From: Planctomycetota bacterium
GTDB taxonomy: Bacteria > Planctomycetota > Phycisphaerae > WQYP01
Direction of reading: 5' to 3'
Assembly: GCA_021826605.1 (NCBI GenBank)
Contig: JAKAZF010000254.1
Coordinates: 1 to 5,227 of the forward strand
Length of the DNA stretch: 5,227 nt
The notes under the pieces were generated by a model. That model was not told the origin of the DNA. It saw only the letters and a program-made list of their open reading frames with translations, and did no database searches. A program made the position numbers and the translations under genes. Below, piece after piece: positions 1 through 5,062 of this stretch (positions are counted from its first letter, which is position 1; every line of letters begins with the position of its first letter).

Positions 1-257
1 AAACCGGAAAATTTCTGTAATCCGCCCAGATCGCGCACCACATCTGAGCCGGGCCGTAACATCAGATGATAGGTATTGCCCAGAATAATCTGGCAACCCG
101 CCTGATGGAGCATATCCGGTGTCAGGCCTTTGACTGTTCCGCGTGTGCCCACGGCCATGAAAGCGGGGGTGTCAAAACTGCCATGGGGGGTATGTACGCG
201 TCCCAACCGGGCATGGGTGGAGGAATCTCGGGCAATAATTTCAAATTTTAATGTCAT
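1..257 (-). CDS. tgt: tRNA-guanine transglycosylase (queuine tRNA-ribosyltransferase), N-terminal part, cut by window edge
   Basis: Only the first 85 residues are present; the gene continues past base 1. Tgt exchanges guanine 34 in the anticodon of tRNAs with GUN anticodons for the queuosine precursor preQ1. The visible part has the hallmark N-terminal blocks of the family: a TPHGSFDTPAFMAVGT segment (residues 23-38), then RGTVKGLTPDML (39-50), then QIILGNTYHLMLRPG (56-70). These match the start of the TIM barrel in bacterial Tgt. The window ends just before the expected DSGGFQ motif that carries the catalytic aspartate, so catalytic competence cannot be judged. The ATG at 257-255 gives the usual short Tgt N-terminus (about ten residues before the conserved core). 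No clear Shine-Dalgarno sequence precedes it, but a good promoter ends 8 nt upstream, so the message may be nearly leaderless. It is divergent from the LacI-type gene. The family call is firm. Confidence 0.93.
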   Translation of the reverse strand, partial: MTLKFEIIARDSSTHARLGRVHTPHGSFDTPAFMAVGTRGTVKGLTPDMLHQAGCQIILGNTYHLMLRPGSDVVRDLGGLQKFSG

Positions 258-265
258 GGGCAGAG

Positions 266-294
266 AGTATACCGGCCCTGCAAATGAATGGTAA
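266..294 (-). promoter_or_regulatory. Sigma70-type promoter of tgt
   Basis: On the minus strand, TTACCA (294-289) and TATACT (271-266) are separated by exactly 17 bp. The -10 box matches 5/6 of the consensus and the -35 box 4/6. Only 8 nt separate the -10 box from the tgt ATG at 257, so transcription would begin at or within a base or two of the start codon. That agrees with the lack of a Shine-Dalgarno sequence. Confidence 0.55.
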
Positions 295-406
295 ATGATA
301 TTGCGTTCACGTTGCCGCGCTGCTAAACTTTTGCAGGCTCATCGTGTATCAATGCATATTGGGCTGGGATTGTACATCACGTTTGCCCGAAATGGATGGG
401 TTTTTT

Positions 407-1435
407 ATGTCAATAATTGAGGTTGCCCAAAAGGCTGGCGTATCACCTTCCACCGTTTCGCGCGTTATGAATGATCATCCGCGTGTGGCGCAGGAAACCG
501 CCCGAGCCGTGCGGAAAGTCATGGCCGAACTGGGTTATGTCCCATCCGAAAATCGCCCGGGTCCCAAACCATTGAATCGCATTGCGACGGCCAAGCCCAC
601 GGTTGCGTTTATCGTTTTTGGTTCCACCCATCACGGCAATACGCCGGGGTTTGAACAACTGGTCCGCGGTGTATCGGAAGCGGTAAATAAAAGTTCCATG
701 GGCCTGGCGATTTTTCATCATCAGGATCCGACACGCCCGCCGGATCGCCTTCTTGACAGTTCCGTGCACGGATTGCTGCTGCATGGTGAAATTCCAAGCC
801 CGGAAGTGCAGACAAAACTTGGAAAAATTCCGGCTGTATGGCTGATGGGTAATCATCAGCGCCCGACCTGGGGTGATCAGGTCATGCCGAATCATTATGA
901 AGTTGGCAGCCTCGCGGCGGAACATCTCCATGCGCTGGGACATCAGCATCTGGTGTTTATGAATATGGACTCCCAGCATTGGCCTTTCCGGCTGTATTAT
1001 CAGGCGTTTGCCGCGGCCGCCGAGCAACGCGGGGTATCGGTTACGCGGGTGGATGACGTTATTAAGCCCGGTACGGATTATTGGTTCAAATATGATCAGT
1101 CCACCATTGAAGGCATTGTTGATCGCTACCTGGCTCTTTCCCCCCGTCCCACGGGTATCATGATTGCGGACGATATGCAGGCCGCAATGATTCAACCGGT
1201 ATTGCAGCGCAAAGGTGTAAAGGTCGGCCCCGGCGAGGTTGAGATTGTATCCGTTAACAATGAACAGCCGTATCTTATTGGATTAAATCACCGGCCGACC
1301 GTGGTTGATATTCGTGCCAGCGCCATCGGACAACGCGGCGTGGCGCAGATACGCTGGCGCATTAAACACCCGGAAGTGACTGATCGAATTATGATGCTGG
1401 TACAGCCTGAACTTGTGGCTCCGGCGGCACGGTGA
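407..1435 (+). CDS. LacI/GalR-family transcriptional regulator
   Basis: This is a 342-residue DNA-binding repressor-type protein, the normal length for the family. Residues 3-22 form the LacI helix-turn-helix, with AGVSPSTVSRVMN (10-22) matching the classic recognition region, followed by helix 3 and LGYVPS (42-47). From about residue 63 comes the periplasmic-binding-protein-like sensor domain: TVAFIVFGS opens the first subdomain, GIMIADD with the following segment is the typical second-subdomain strand, and the C-terminus ends in a family-like PELV. The ATG at 407 puts the HTH at the usual distance from the N-terminus, with GGATGG 7 nt upstream; in-frame starts at 392 (ATG) and 344 (GTG) would add unlikely extensions. 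The hinge region (48-56) reads ENRPGPKPL instead of the usual helix-forming ARxL pattern. The ligand cannot be named and no sugar gene is adjacent. A weak promoter candidate is TTGCGT (301-306), 17 bp, TAAACT (324-329). Confidence 0.9.
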   Translation: MSIIEVAQKAGVSPSTVSRVMNDHPRVAQETARAVRKVMAELGYVPSENRPGPKPLNRIATAKPTVAFIVFGSTHHGNTPGFEQLVRGVSEAVNKSSMGLAIFHHQDPTRPPDRLLDSSVHGLLLHGEIPSPEVQTKLGKIPAVWLMGNHQRPTWGDQVMPNHYEVGSLAAEHLHALGHQHLVFMNMDSQHWPFRLYYQAFAAAAEQRGVSVTRVDDVIKPGTDYWFKYDQSTIEGIVDRYLALSPRPTGIMIADDMQAAMIQPVLQRKGVKVGPGEVEIVSVNNEQPYLIGLNHRPTVVDIRASAIGQRGVAQIRWRIKHPEVTDRIMMLVQPELVAPAAR

Positions 1436-1439
1436 TGTT

Positions 1440-2726
1440 TTATATGGGGCTTGCTGATTGCTTGTGGGCTTTTGCCTGTTTAACAAGCTCCAGCAGTTTA
1501 GGCAGATGTTTGTGCATTTCTCTGGCGGTGGCGGAATCGGGATAGGTGTCCAGTACCCGCTGGGCAATCGCGAATGCTTCTTCATACCGCTGCCGCTTGA
1601 TCAGATCGGCGTATTGCGCCTCAAGTTCATGCCGGGTCTGGATTTCCGCATTTTGCCTTAGTGTTGTTAAATCCCCGCGGATCTTTTCCGCAAGGCCATC
1701 TTCCGGATAGCGCTCCAATATCTGCTGTGCCAGACTGCAGGCGCGAATCCATTGGCGATGATCCACCGCGTCCTTATAGTCCGTCAGCAGCATGGTCAGG
1801 CTGTCATGATGCCAGGCCTGATATTCGTGCCGCACGTGCTGCAGCAAGTCCTGCACGGAAGTGTCGGCGGGATAGCGAGATTCCAGGGCATCGGCGGTCT
1901 GCTGCACCTGATCCCAGGCGTTGATGGCCATAAGGTGCTGCAGCTTATCCCGCGATTCCTGCAGGTCTCGATCTACTTTTTCCCGGTGTTTGACGGCCAG
2001 TTCATGGTGTAGTGCCTCGCACAGCGGATCTCCGGGAAGGCTTTCCCGGATTGCCTCAATTTTGTCATGTGCGGCTTTCCATTGTTCGGAACGGATGGCG
2101 GATTGAACTTCCGCCGTCAGCAGCGCTTTGCGTTTTTCCAGCAATTGCGCCGCCCATTGCTGCCGCTGCGGTTCACTTAACAATGCCGCATCACGCAGTT
2201 GTGTCAGCAGTTCCAGCATTTGCCGCGAAGCATCCGCAGGCATTGGTGGTGCGGTGCCGACAACAGCGGGTTGTTGTGATTGTGGCTGTGGTTGCGCTTC
2301 CACCGCGTTATGGGATTTCGCCGATACGAGTTGATCAACAGCGGTACGCAAGTGCAGCAGGTGTCTTTCCGCGTTGGCGGCACTGTGCAATTGTTGTTCC
2401 ACGCACTGGGCGAGAAAGCGGGAATATTTAAGCTGCAGCAGTTGTCCACGAATAATCACGGCCAACGCCAGGTAAATCAGAACCGCAATCAAAGCTCCAC
2501 CCACGATGCACACAGGTATCAGCAGAGCCATCGGACCGGGTACGCCGTCGTGTCTGGCATTGGCGAAAAACACGAATGCGGCAATTATTGCGATCCCGAG
2601 AACCATCCATGCCAGCAACAGCAGCAGTACGCGCGTCACCGACATGCCGGCGGTTGATTCCGCGGCGTCATACAATGGATTGGTAACAGCGGGGGCTGCG
2701 GACGGCGACGAAACATCTTGAGGCAT
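1440..2726 (-). CDS. Two-helix membrane protein with four 55-residue TPR-like helical repeats, function unknown
   Basis: This 428-residue protein is not one I recognise by name. Residues 1-32 are a short, Ser/Ala/Pro-rich N-terminus. Residues 33-55 and 66-92 are strongly hydrophobic transmembrane helices joined by a ten-residue loop; the Arg/Lys-containing flank after helix 2 suggests both termini face the cytoplasm. Residues 95-140 are a charged, probably coiled-coil helix, 143-165 a Gln/Pro-rich linker, and 168-428 almost entirely helical. Within the last part, a W/Y ... A ... A ... L/I ... YP.D ... L pattern recurs four times at exactly 55-residue spacing (W216, W271, W326, Y381; P231, P286, P341, P396). 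This resembles tetratricopeptide-type helical hairpins with longer helices, suggesting a membrane-anchored scaffold. The ATG at 2726 is chosen because GGAG lies 7 nt upstream and a promoter sits just before it; an upstream in-frame TTG at 2831 would read through that promoter. The stop lies 4 bp from the convergent LacI-type gene's stop, and no terminator is visible between them. Confidence 0.82.
   Translation of the reverse strand: MPQDVSSPSAAPAVTNPLYDAAESTAGMSVTRVLLLLLAWMVLGIAIIAAFVFFANARHDGVPGPMALLIPVCIVGGALIAVLIYLALAVIIRGQLLQLKYSRFLAQCVEQQLHSAANAERHLLHLRTAVDQLVSAKSHNAVEAQPQPQSQQPAVVGTAPPMPADASRQMLELLTQLRDAALLSEPQRQQWAAQLLEKRKALLTAEVQSAIRSEQWKAAHDKIEAIRESLPGDPLCEALHHELAVKHREKVDRDLQESRDKLQHLMAINAWDQVQQTADALESRYPADTSVQDLLQHVRHEYQAWHHDSLTMLLTDYKDAVDHRQWIRACSLAQQILERYPEDGLAEKIRGDLTTLRQNAEIQTRHELEAQYADLIKRQRYEEAFAIAQRVLDTYPDSATAREMHKHLPKLLELVKQAKAHKQSASPI
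1467..2126 (-). repeat. Four tandem 165-bp (55-residue) protein repeats inside the membrane protein gene
   Basis: Cutting the protein at residues 201, 256, 311 and 366 gives four units of 55 residues that align without gaps. Column 16 is W, W, W, Y; column 19 is A, V, A, A; column 26 is I, L, I, V; columns 30-31 are LP, YP, YP, YP; column 33 is D, D, D, S; column 39 is L, L, I, M. DNA identity between units is low, so this is an old protein-level duplication and not a recent DNA repeat. Confidence 0.75.
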
Positions 2727-2733
2727 GTTGAAT

Positions 2734-2737
2734 CTCC
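2734..2737 (-). promoter_or_regulatory. Shine-Dalgarno site fixing the membrane protein start
   Basis: On the minus strand GGAG (2737-2734) stands 7 nt before the ATG at 2726. It decides in favour of this start over the longer in-frame TTG at 2831, which has no comparable site. Confidence 0.7.
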
Positions 2738-2751
2738 GGTATTTATTACGG

Positions 2752-2780
2752 ATTGTAGTTGGATTTGCGAAGATTGCCAA
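2752..2780 (-). promoter_or_regulatory. Sigma70-type promoter of the repeat membrane protein
   Basis: On the minus strand TTGGCA (2780-2775) and TACAAT (2757-2752) are 17 bp apart, each matching 5/6 of the consensus. The predicted start near 2745 leaves a leader of about 20 nt that contains the GGAG ribosome binding site. It is back to back with the riboswitch promoter, with 44 bp between the two -35 boxes, so the regions may share regulators. Confidence 0.65.
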
Positions 2781-2824
2781 GAAATTCCCAACGCGAATAT
2801 CCTGGAATGGCAAGCGGCGGGGTC

Positions 2825-2853
2825 TTGACAACCGCGGCCACGGGTTCTACTAT
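2825..2853 (+). promoter_or_regulatory. Sigma70-type promoter of the SAM-regulated operon
   Basis: A perfect TTGACA (2825-2830) is followed after 17 bp by TACTAT (2848-2853, 4/6 of the consensus). Transcription would begin near 2860, just upstream of the first helix of the SAM-I aptamer. That is where a riboswitch promoter is expected. Confidence 0.7.
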
Positions 2854-2873
2854 TTGCTCTGACAATTGAATAA

Positions 2874-3013
2874 GGCTCTTATCAAGAGTGCCTGAGGGAC
2901 GGGCCCGTTGACGGCACAGCAACCCATCTTCACGCCATTTGTGGTGTAAGAAGCGGGTGCTAATTCCCTCCCGCTCGTCGGGTTTTCCGACGAACTTGGG
3001 GATAGATAAGCGG
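2874..3013 (+). ncRNA. SAM-I (S-box) riboswitch aptamer
   Basis: The leader carries the conserved SAM-I blocks in order: CTCTTATCAAGAG (2876-2888), TGAGGGAC (2893-2900), GGCCCGTTGA (2902-2911), CAGCAACC (2917-2924), GGTGCTAATTCC (2956-2967) and the closing GATAGATAAG (3001-3010). Helices can be drawn: P1 CTTATC (2878-2883) with GATAAG (3005-3010); P2 GTGCC (2888-2892) with GGCAC (2913-2917); P3 CTTCAC (2928-2933) with GTG-T-AAG (2944-2950); P4 TCGTCGG (2975-2981) with CCGACGA (2987-2993), a perfect 7-bp stem with a 5-nt loop. SAM-I riboswitches bind S-adenosylmethionine and normally switch methionine and sulfur genes off when SAM is plentiful. It lies 5' of the PLP enzyme gene, with a terminator following, so it should act by premature termination. 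Confidence 0.95.
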
Positions 3014-3039
3014 ATCAGCGTCTCATTTGGATATATCGC

Positions 3040-3103
3040 GCGGCCTCTTATCAGGAATCAGCACCCTTAACCGGTGCATCCTGATAAGAGGCCGCTTTAT
3101 TTT
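3040..3103 (+). terminator. Riboswitch-controlled intrinsic terminator
   Basis: A perfect 17-bp stem (3040-3056 with 3079-3095) encloses a second 5-bp stem, GCACC (3061-3065) with GGTGC (3073-3077), and is followed by TTTATTTT (3096-3103). Its 5' arm contains CTTATC (3047-3052), which can instead pair with the P1 3' strand GATAAG (3005-3010). After a single mismatch that pairing extends by GG (3012-3013) with CC (3044-3045). This gives the antiterminator. SAM binding holds P1 closed, frees the 5' arm and lets the terminator form: a standard OFF switch. Confidence 0.9.
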
Positions 3104-3138
3104 CCGGTTGCAGCACCGTGCTGATGGTGCCGCCGGGC

Positions 3139-3143
3139 GGAGG
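3139..3143 (+). promoter_or_regulatory. Strong Shine-Dalgarno site of the PLP enzyme gene
   Basis: GGAGG stands 6 nt before the ATG at 3150 and fixes that start. It lies well clear of the terminator stem, which again points to control of transcription and not of translation. Confidence 0.8.
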
Positions 3144-3149
3144 TTGTAA

Positions 3150-4424
3150 ATGTCGTATGTGCTTGGGCTTAAGTGCCGTGAATGCGGTGAAAAATACCCG
3201 CAAAAAGGCGTGCATGTATGTGAAGTCTGTTTTGGACCACTGGAGGTTCAATATGATTACGCCGCCATGCGCGGCAAAGTGACGCGGGAATCCATTGAAA
3301 GCAAACCGCGGAATTTGTGGCGCTACCGTGACCTGCTGCCAATAGACGCTGAACCGAGGGCGGGGCTGTATTCCGGGTTTACGCCGCTGCGCCGGGCGTA
3401 TAATCTGGAAAAAGTTCTCGGTGTCAAGCAGTTGTATATTAAGGATGATTCCGCCAACTATCCTACCTGGAGCTATAAGGAACGCGTGGTATCTGTGGCC
3501 ATCACCAAGGCTATTGAACTGGGCTATGACACCGTAGGTTGCGCCAGCACCGGTAATCTGGCCAATAGTGTCGCCGCCCATGCGGCCGTGGCGGGTTTAA
3601 AGGCATTTGTCATGATTCCTCATGATCTGGAACAGGGCAAGGTGCTGGGATCGTTGATTTTCGGCCCCACAATGGTACGCATTCAGGGCAATTATGATGA
3701 TGTCAATCGCTTATGTTCGGAAATTGCCGACAAATATAAGTGGGCGATTGTCAACGTCAATCTGCGACCGTTTTATACCGAAGGCGCCAAGACCTTTGGC
3801 TTTGAGGTGGCCGAGCAATTGGGCTGGCAGTTGCCGAAACATACCGTATGTCCCACGGCGGGCGGAACGATATTGCCCAAGATTTACAAGGCCTACCAGG
3901 AATTAATTGATCTGGGACTGGTGGCGGATAATGGGCCAAAAATTTATTCCGCACAGGCGGCCGGCTGTAATCCGGTGGTGGAGGCCATTCGCGCGGGGCA
4001 CGAACTTATTAAGCCGCAGAAGCCCAAAACCATTGCCAAGAGCATCGCGATTGGCAACCCGGCGGACGGCTTTTATGTGGTGCAGGCGGTCAAGCAATCC
4101 GGCGGTTGGGGTGAAGATGCCACGGACACGGAAATTGTGGACGCCATCAAACTTCTGGCCCGCACGGAAGGAATCTGGACCGAACCCGCGGGGGGCACGA
4201 CCCTGGCGGCAACAATTAAATTGATCAACAGCGGCCGGATTCCGCGTGATGAAAGTATTTGTGTGTGCATCACCGGCAACGGGTTGAAAACAGTGGAGGT
4301 GGTCGTGGATCAGTTGGAACCGCCGGCATCCATTGCGCCGAAACTTGATGCGTTTGACGCCCTGATGGCCGCGCATCAGGCGCAACAGGCGAAAGCCCCG
4401 TCGAAGCTTCCGGCAAGCGTATAA
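3150..4424 (+). CDS. Threonine synthase-family PLP enzyme (ThrC-like), probable thiocarboxylate-dependent homocysteine synthase
   Basis: This 424-residue fold-type II PLP enzyme opens with a zinc ribbon (C9-x2-C12 and C24-x2-C27), as in many bacterial and archaeal threonine synthases. The catalytic core shows PTWSYKER (105-112) with K110 as the expected Schiff-base lysine, STGNLANS (133-140) as the substrate loop, a PTAGGT glycine loop (235-240) for the PLP phosphate, and TGNGLK near the C-terminus where threonine synthases usually have TGHGLK. The family makes threonine from O-phosphohomoserine. Here the gene sits behind a SAM OFF switch and ahead of a sulfur carrier, a NIL protein and an E1-like enzyme, so I infer that it may instead replace the phosphate with sulfur from the carrier thiocarboxylate to give homocysteine. 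Start chosen by GGAGG 6 nt upstream. The last 20-30 residues are Ala/Gln/Lys-rich and look like a disordered tail. Plain threonine synthase remains the alternative; the family call is firm and the substrate call tentative. Confidence 0.88.
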   Translation: MSYVLGLKCRECGEKYPQKGVHVCEVCFGPLEVQYDYAAMRGKVTRESIESKPRNLWRYRDLLPIDAEPRAGLYSGFTPLRRAYNLEKVLGVKQLYIKDDSANYPTWSYKERVVSVAITKAIELGYDTVGCASTGNLANSVAAHAAVAGLKAFVMIPHDLEQGKVLGSLIFGPTMVRIQGNYDDVNRLCSEIADKYKWAIVNVNLRPFYTEGAKTFGFEVAEQLGWQLPKHTVCPTAGGTILPKIYKAYQELIDLGLVADNGPKIYSAQAAGCNPVVEAIRAGHELIKPQKPKTIAKSIAIGNPADGFYVVQAVKQSGGWGEDATDTEIVDAIKLLARTEGIWTEPAGGTTLAATIKLINSGRIPRDESICVCITGNGLKTVEVVVDQLEPPASIAPKLDAFDALMAAHQAQQAKAPSKLPASV

Positions 4425-4433
4425 TGCCAGGGC

Positions 4434-4468
4434 GACAGCGGGCAATTTGCCGGATGCCCGTGGCTGTC
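4434..4468 (+). other. Intercistronic hairpin between PLP enzyme and sulfur carrier genes
   Basis: GACAGC-GGGCA (4434-4444) pairs with TGCCC (4455-4459) and GCTGTC (4463-4468), giving 11 bp with a 3-nt bulge and a 10-nt loop. No T-run follows (the next bases are AGGGATTGAAAC), so it is not a standard intrinsic terminator. It could protect the 3' end of the upstream message, mark a processing site or attenuate read-through. Confidence 0.5.
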
Positions 4469-4473
4469 AGGGA

Positions 4474-4502
4474 TTGAAACGAATAACCGGTGCGCGAATA
4501 AT
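4474..4502 (+). promoter_or_regulatory. Candidate internal promoter for the sulfur carrier, NIL and E1-like genes
   Basis: TTGAAA (4474-4479) and AATAAT (4497-4502) are exactly 17 bp apart, each matching 5/6 of the sigma70 consensus. A start near 4509 would give an approximately 18-nt leader with GGAG (4517-4520) before the ATG at 4527. It would bypass the SAM riboswitch. The spacing matches the other promoters in the window, but a chance match in a 102-bp gap is possible. Confidence 0.5.
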
Positions 4503-4526
4503 AATGCGTTGAATATGGAGAATACT

Positions 4527-4802
4527 ATGGCGATCAAAATCAGAATCCCCACACCCCTGCGTGCGGTAACCAATGGCGCGGATATGGTGGAAGTGCAGGC
4601 CGGTACGGTTGACGAGGCGTTGAAAAATCTCTGCGGCCAATTCACGGGCATGGAGAAGCGGTTGTATAAACAGCCCGGCGAGTTGAATCGCTTTGTGAAC
4701 ATATATGTCAATGATGAGGACATCCGTTTTTTGAATAATCTGCAGACGCCCGTTAAGGATGGCGATGATGTAAGCGTCGTGCCCGCCATTGCCGGAGGAT
4801 AA
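4527..4802 (+). CDS. CysO/MoaD/ThiS-like ubiquitin-fold sulfur carrier protein
   Basis: This is a 91-residue beta-grasp sulfur carrier ending in ...AIAGG. The C-terminal Gly-Gly is the site that E1-like enzymes adenylate and convert to a thiocarboxylate. The segment NRFVNIYVNDEDIRF and the closing DGDDVSVVPAIAGG closely resemble, as I recall it, mycobacterial CysO, the sulfur carrier for cysteine synthase CysM; MoaD and ThiS are more distant. Start chosen at the ATG at 4527 because GGAG (4517-4520) lies 6 nt upstream and MAIKIRIPTPLR is the normal first beta strand; in-frame TTG 4509 and ATG 4515 would add a short unlike tail and lose the ribosome binding site. It is followed after 3 bp by the NIL gene, with an E1-like gene next, which fits carrier and activator. 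The predicted role is to give sulfide to the upstream PLP enzyme. No JAMM-type protease (Mec+) that would release an amino acid from a CysO adduct lies in the window. Confidence 0.92.
   Translation: MAIKIRIPTPLRAVTNGADMVEVQAGTVDEALKNLCGQFTGMEKRLYKQPGELNRFVNIYVNDEDIRFLNNLQTPVKDGDDVSVVPAIAGG
4794..4798 (+). promoter_or_regulatory. Shine-Dalgarno site of the NIL gene built from the carrier's Gly-Gly codons
   Basis: GGAGG, within the GGA GGA codons for the essential C-terminal diglycine, stands 7 nt before the ATG at 4806. Ribosomes ending on the carrier gene would be positioned to start the NIL gene, so the two are probably translationally coupled. Confidence 0.75.
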
Positions 4803-4805
4803 ATC

Positions 4806-5060
4806 ATGGCTAAAACCAGTAAACGTGTATGGCTGACATTCAGCGGTAAAGCCATGGTGGAGACGCCGGCTTTATGGCGCATGGCCCGGCAATTTCCGGA
4901 TGTCAGTTTTGATATCCGCCAGGCCAGCGTAACGGCGGAAATCGGGATCATGGCGGTATTGTTTGAGGGTGAAGACCGGGATGTGACGGGAGCACTGGCG
5001 TTTCTGCGTGAACAGGGCGTGGCTGTGGATCCCATTGAAGGCAGCGTTGTAGAAGGGTAA
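4806..5060 (+). CDS. Stand-alone NIL-domain protein
   Basis: The 84-residue protein consists almost wholly of one NIL domain, a small ferredoxin-like alpha/beta fold. NIL is best known as the methionine-sensing C-terminal domain of the MetN transporter ATPase, and is also found with ferredoxin domains near homocysteine-synthesis genes in methanogens. Visible signs are an opening strand [20 protein letters not shown] (residues 8-27), a second strand around FDIRQASV, and an [14 protein letters not shown] segment followed by a helix and VAVDPIEG, matching the domain's beta-alpha-beta pattern. It has no cysteines, so it carries no iron-sulfur cluster. It starts 3 bp after the carrier gene and ends 2 bp before the E1-like gene, firmly inside the operon. 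I infer either a methionine-binding regulator of the pathway or a partner that helps sulfur delivery; the sequence does not decide between them. Confidence 0.85.
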   Translation: MAKTSKRVWLTFSGKAMVETPALWRMARQFPDVSFDIRQASVTAEIGIMAVLFEGEDRDVTGALAFLREQGVAVDPIEGSVVEG

Positions 5061-5062
5061 AT

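Noticed and set aside
443..1195. Long open frame on the minus strand inside the LacI-type gene
   Set aside because: It lies antisense to a clear family protein. Its translation is rich in His, Arg, Ile and Met with no recognisable domain, typical of a mirror frame.
2727..2831. 35-residue N-terminal extension of the repeat membrane protein from a TTG start at 2831
   Set aside because: It would be encoded by that gene's own promoter and by the opposing -35 box, has no ribosome binding site, and its Arg-rich composition does not resemble the rest.
3113..3130. Small hairpin GCACC/GGTGC before the PLP enzyme ribosome binding site
   Set aside because: It has five pairs with an 8-nt loop and does not cover the GGAGG. 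The terminator upstream already explains the switching.
3051..3581. Minus-strand open frame across the terminator and the start of the PLP enzyme gene
   Set aside because: It would run through the riboswitch terminator stem and opposes the conserved zinc-ribbon and PLP-lysine region. No domain is recognisable.
4420..4425. Perfect TATAAT hexamer across the stop codon of the PLP enzyme gene
   Set aside because: The bases 16-18 bp upstream (around CCCGTC) do not resemble a -35 box, and a strong hairpin follows. TTGAAA-17-AATAAT further on is the better candidate.
4472..4480. GATTGAAAC, like the 3' end of many CRISPR repeats
   Set aside because: It occurs once, with no spaced copies on either strand. 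It also overlaps the candidate internal -35 box, which explains it better.
3903..5035. Long minus-strand open frames across the PLP enzyme, carrier and NIL genes
   Set aside because: They oppose well-supported genes that have good ribosome binding sites, and show low-complexity composition without any domain.
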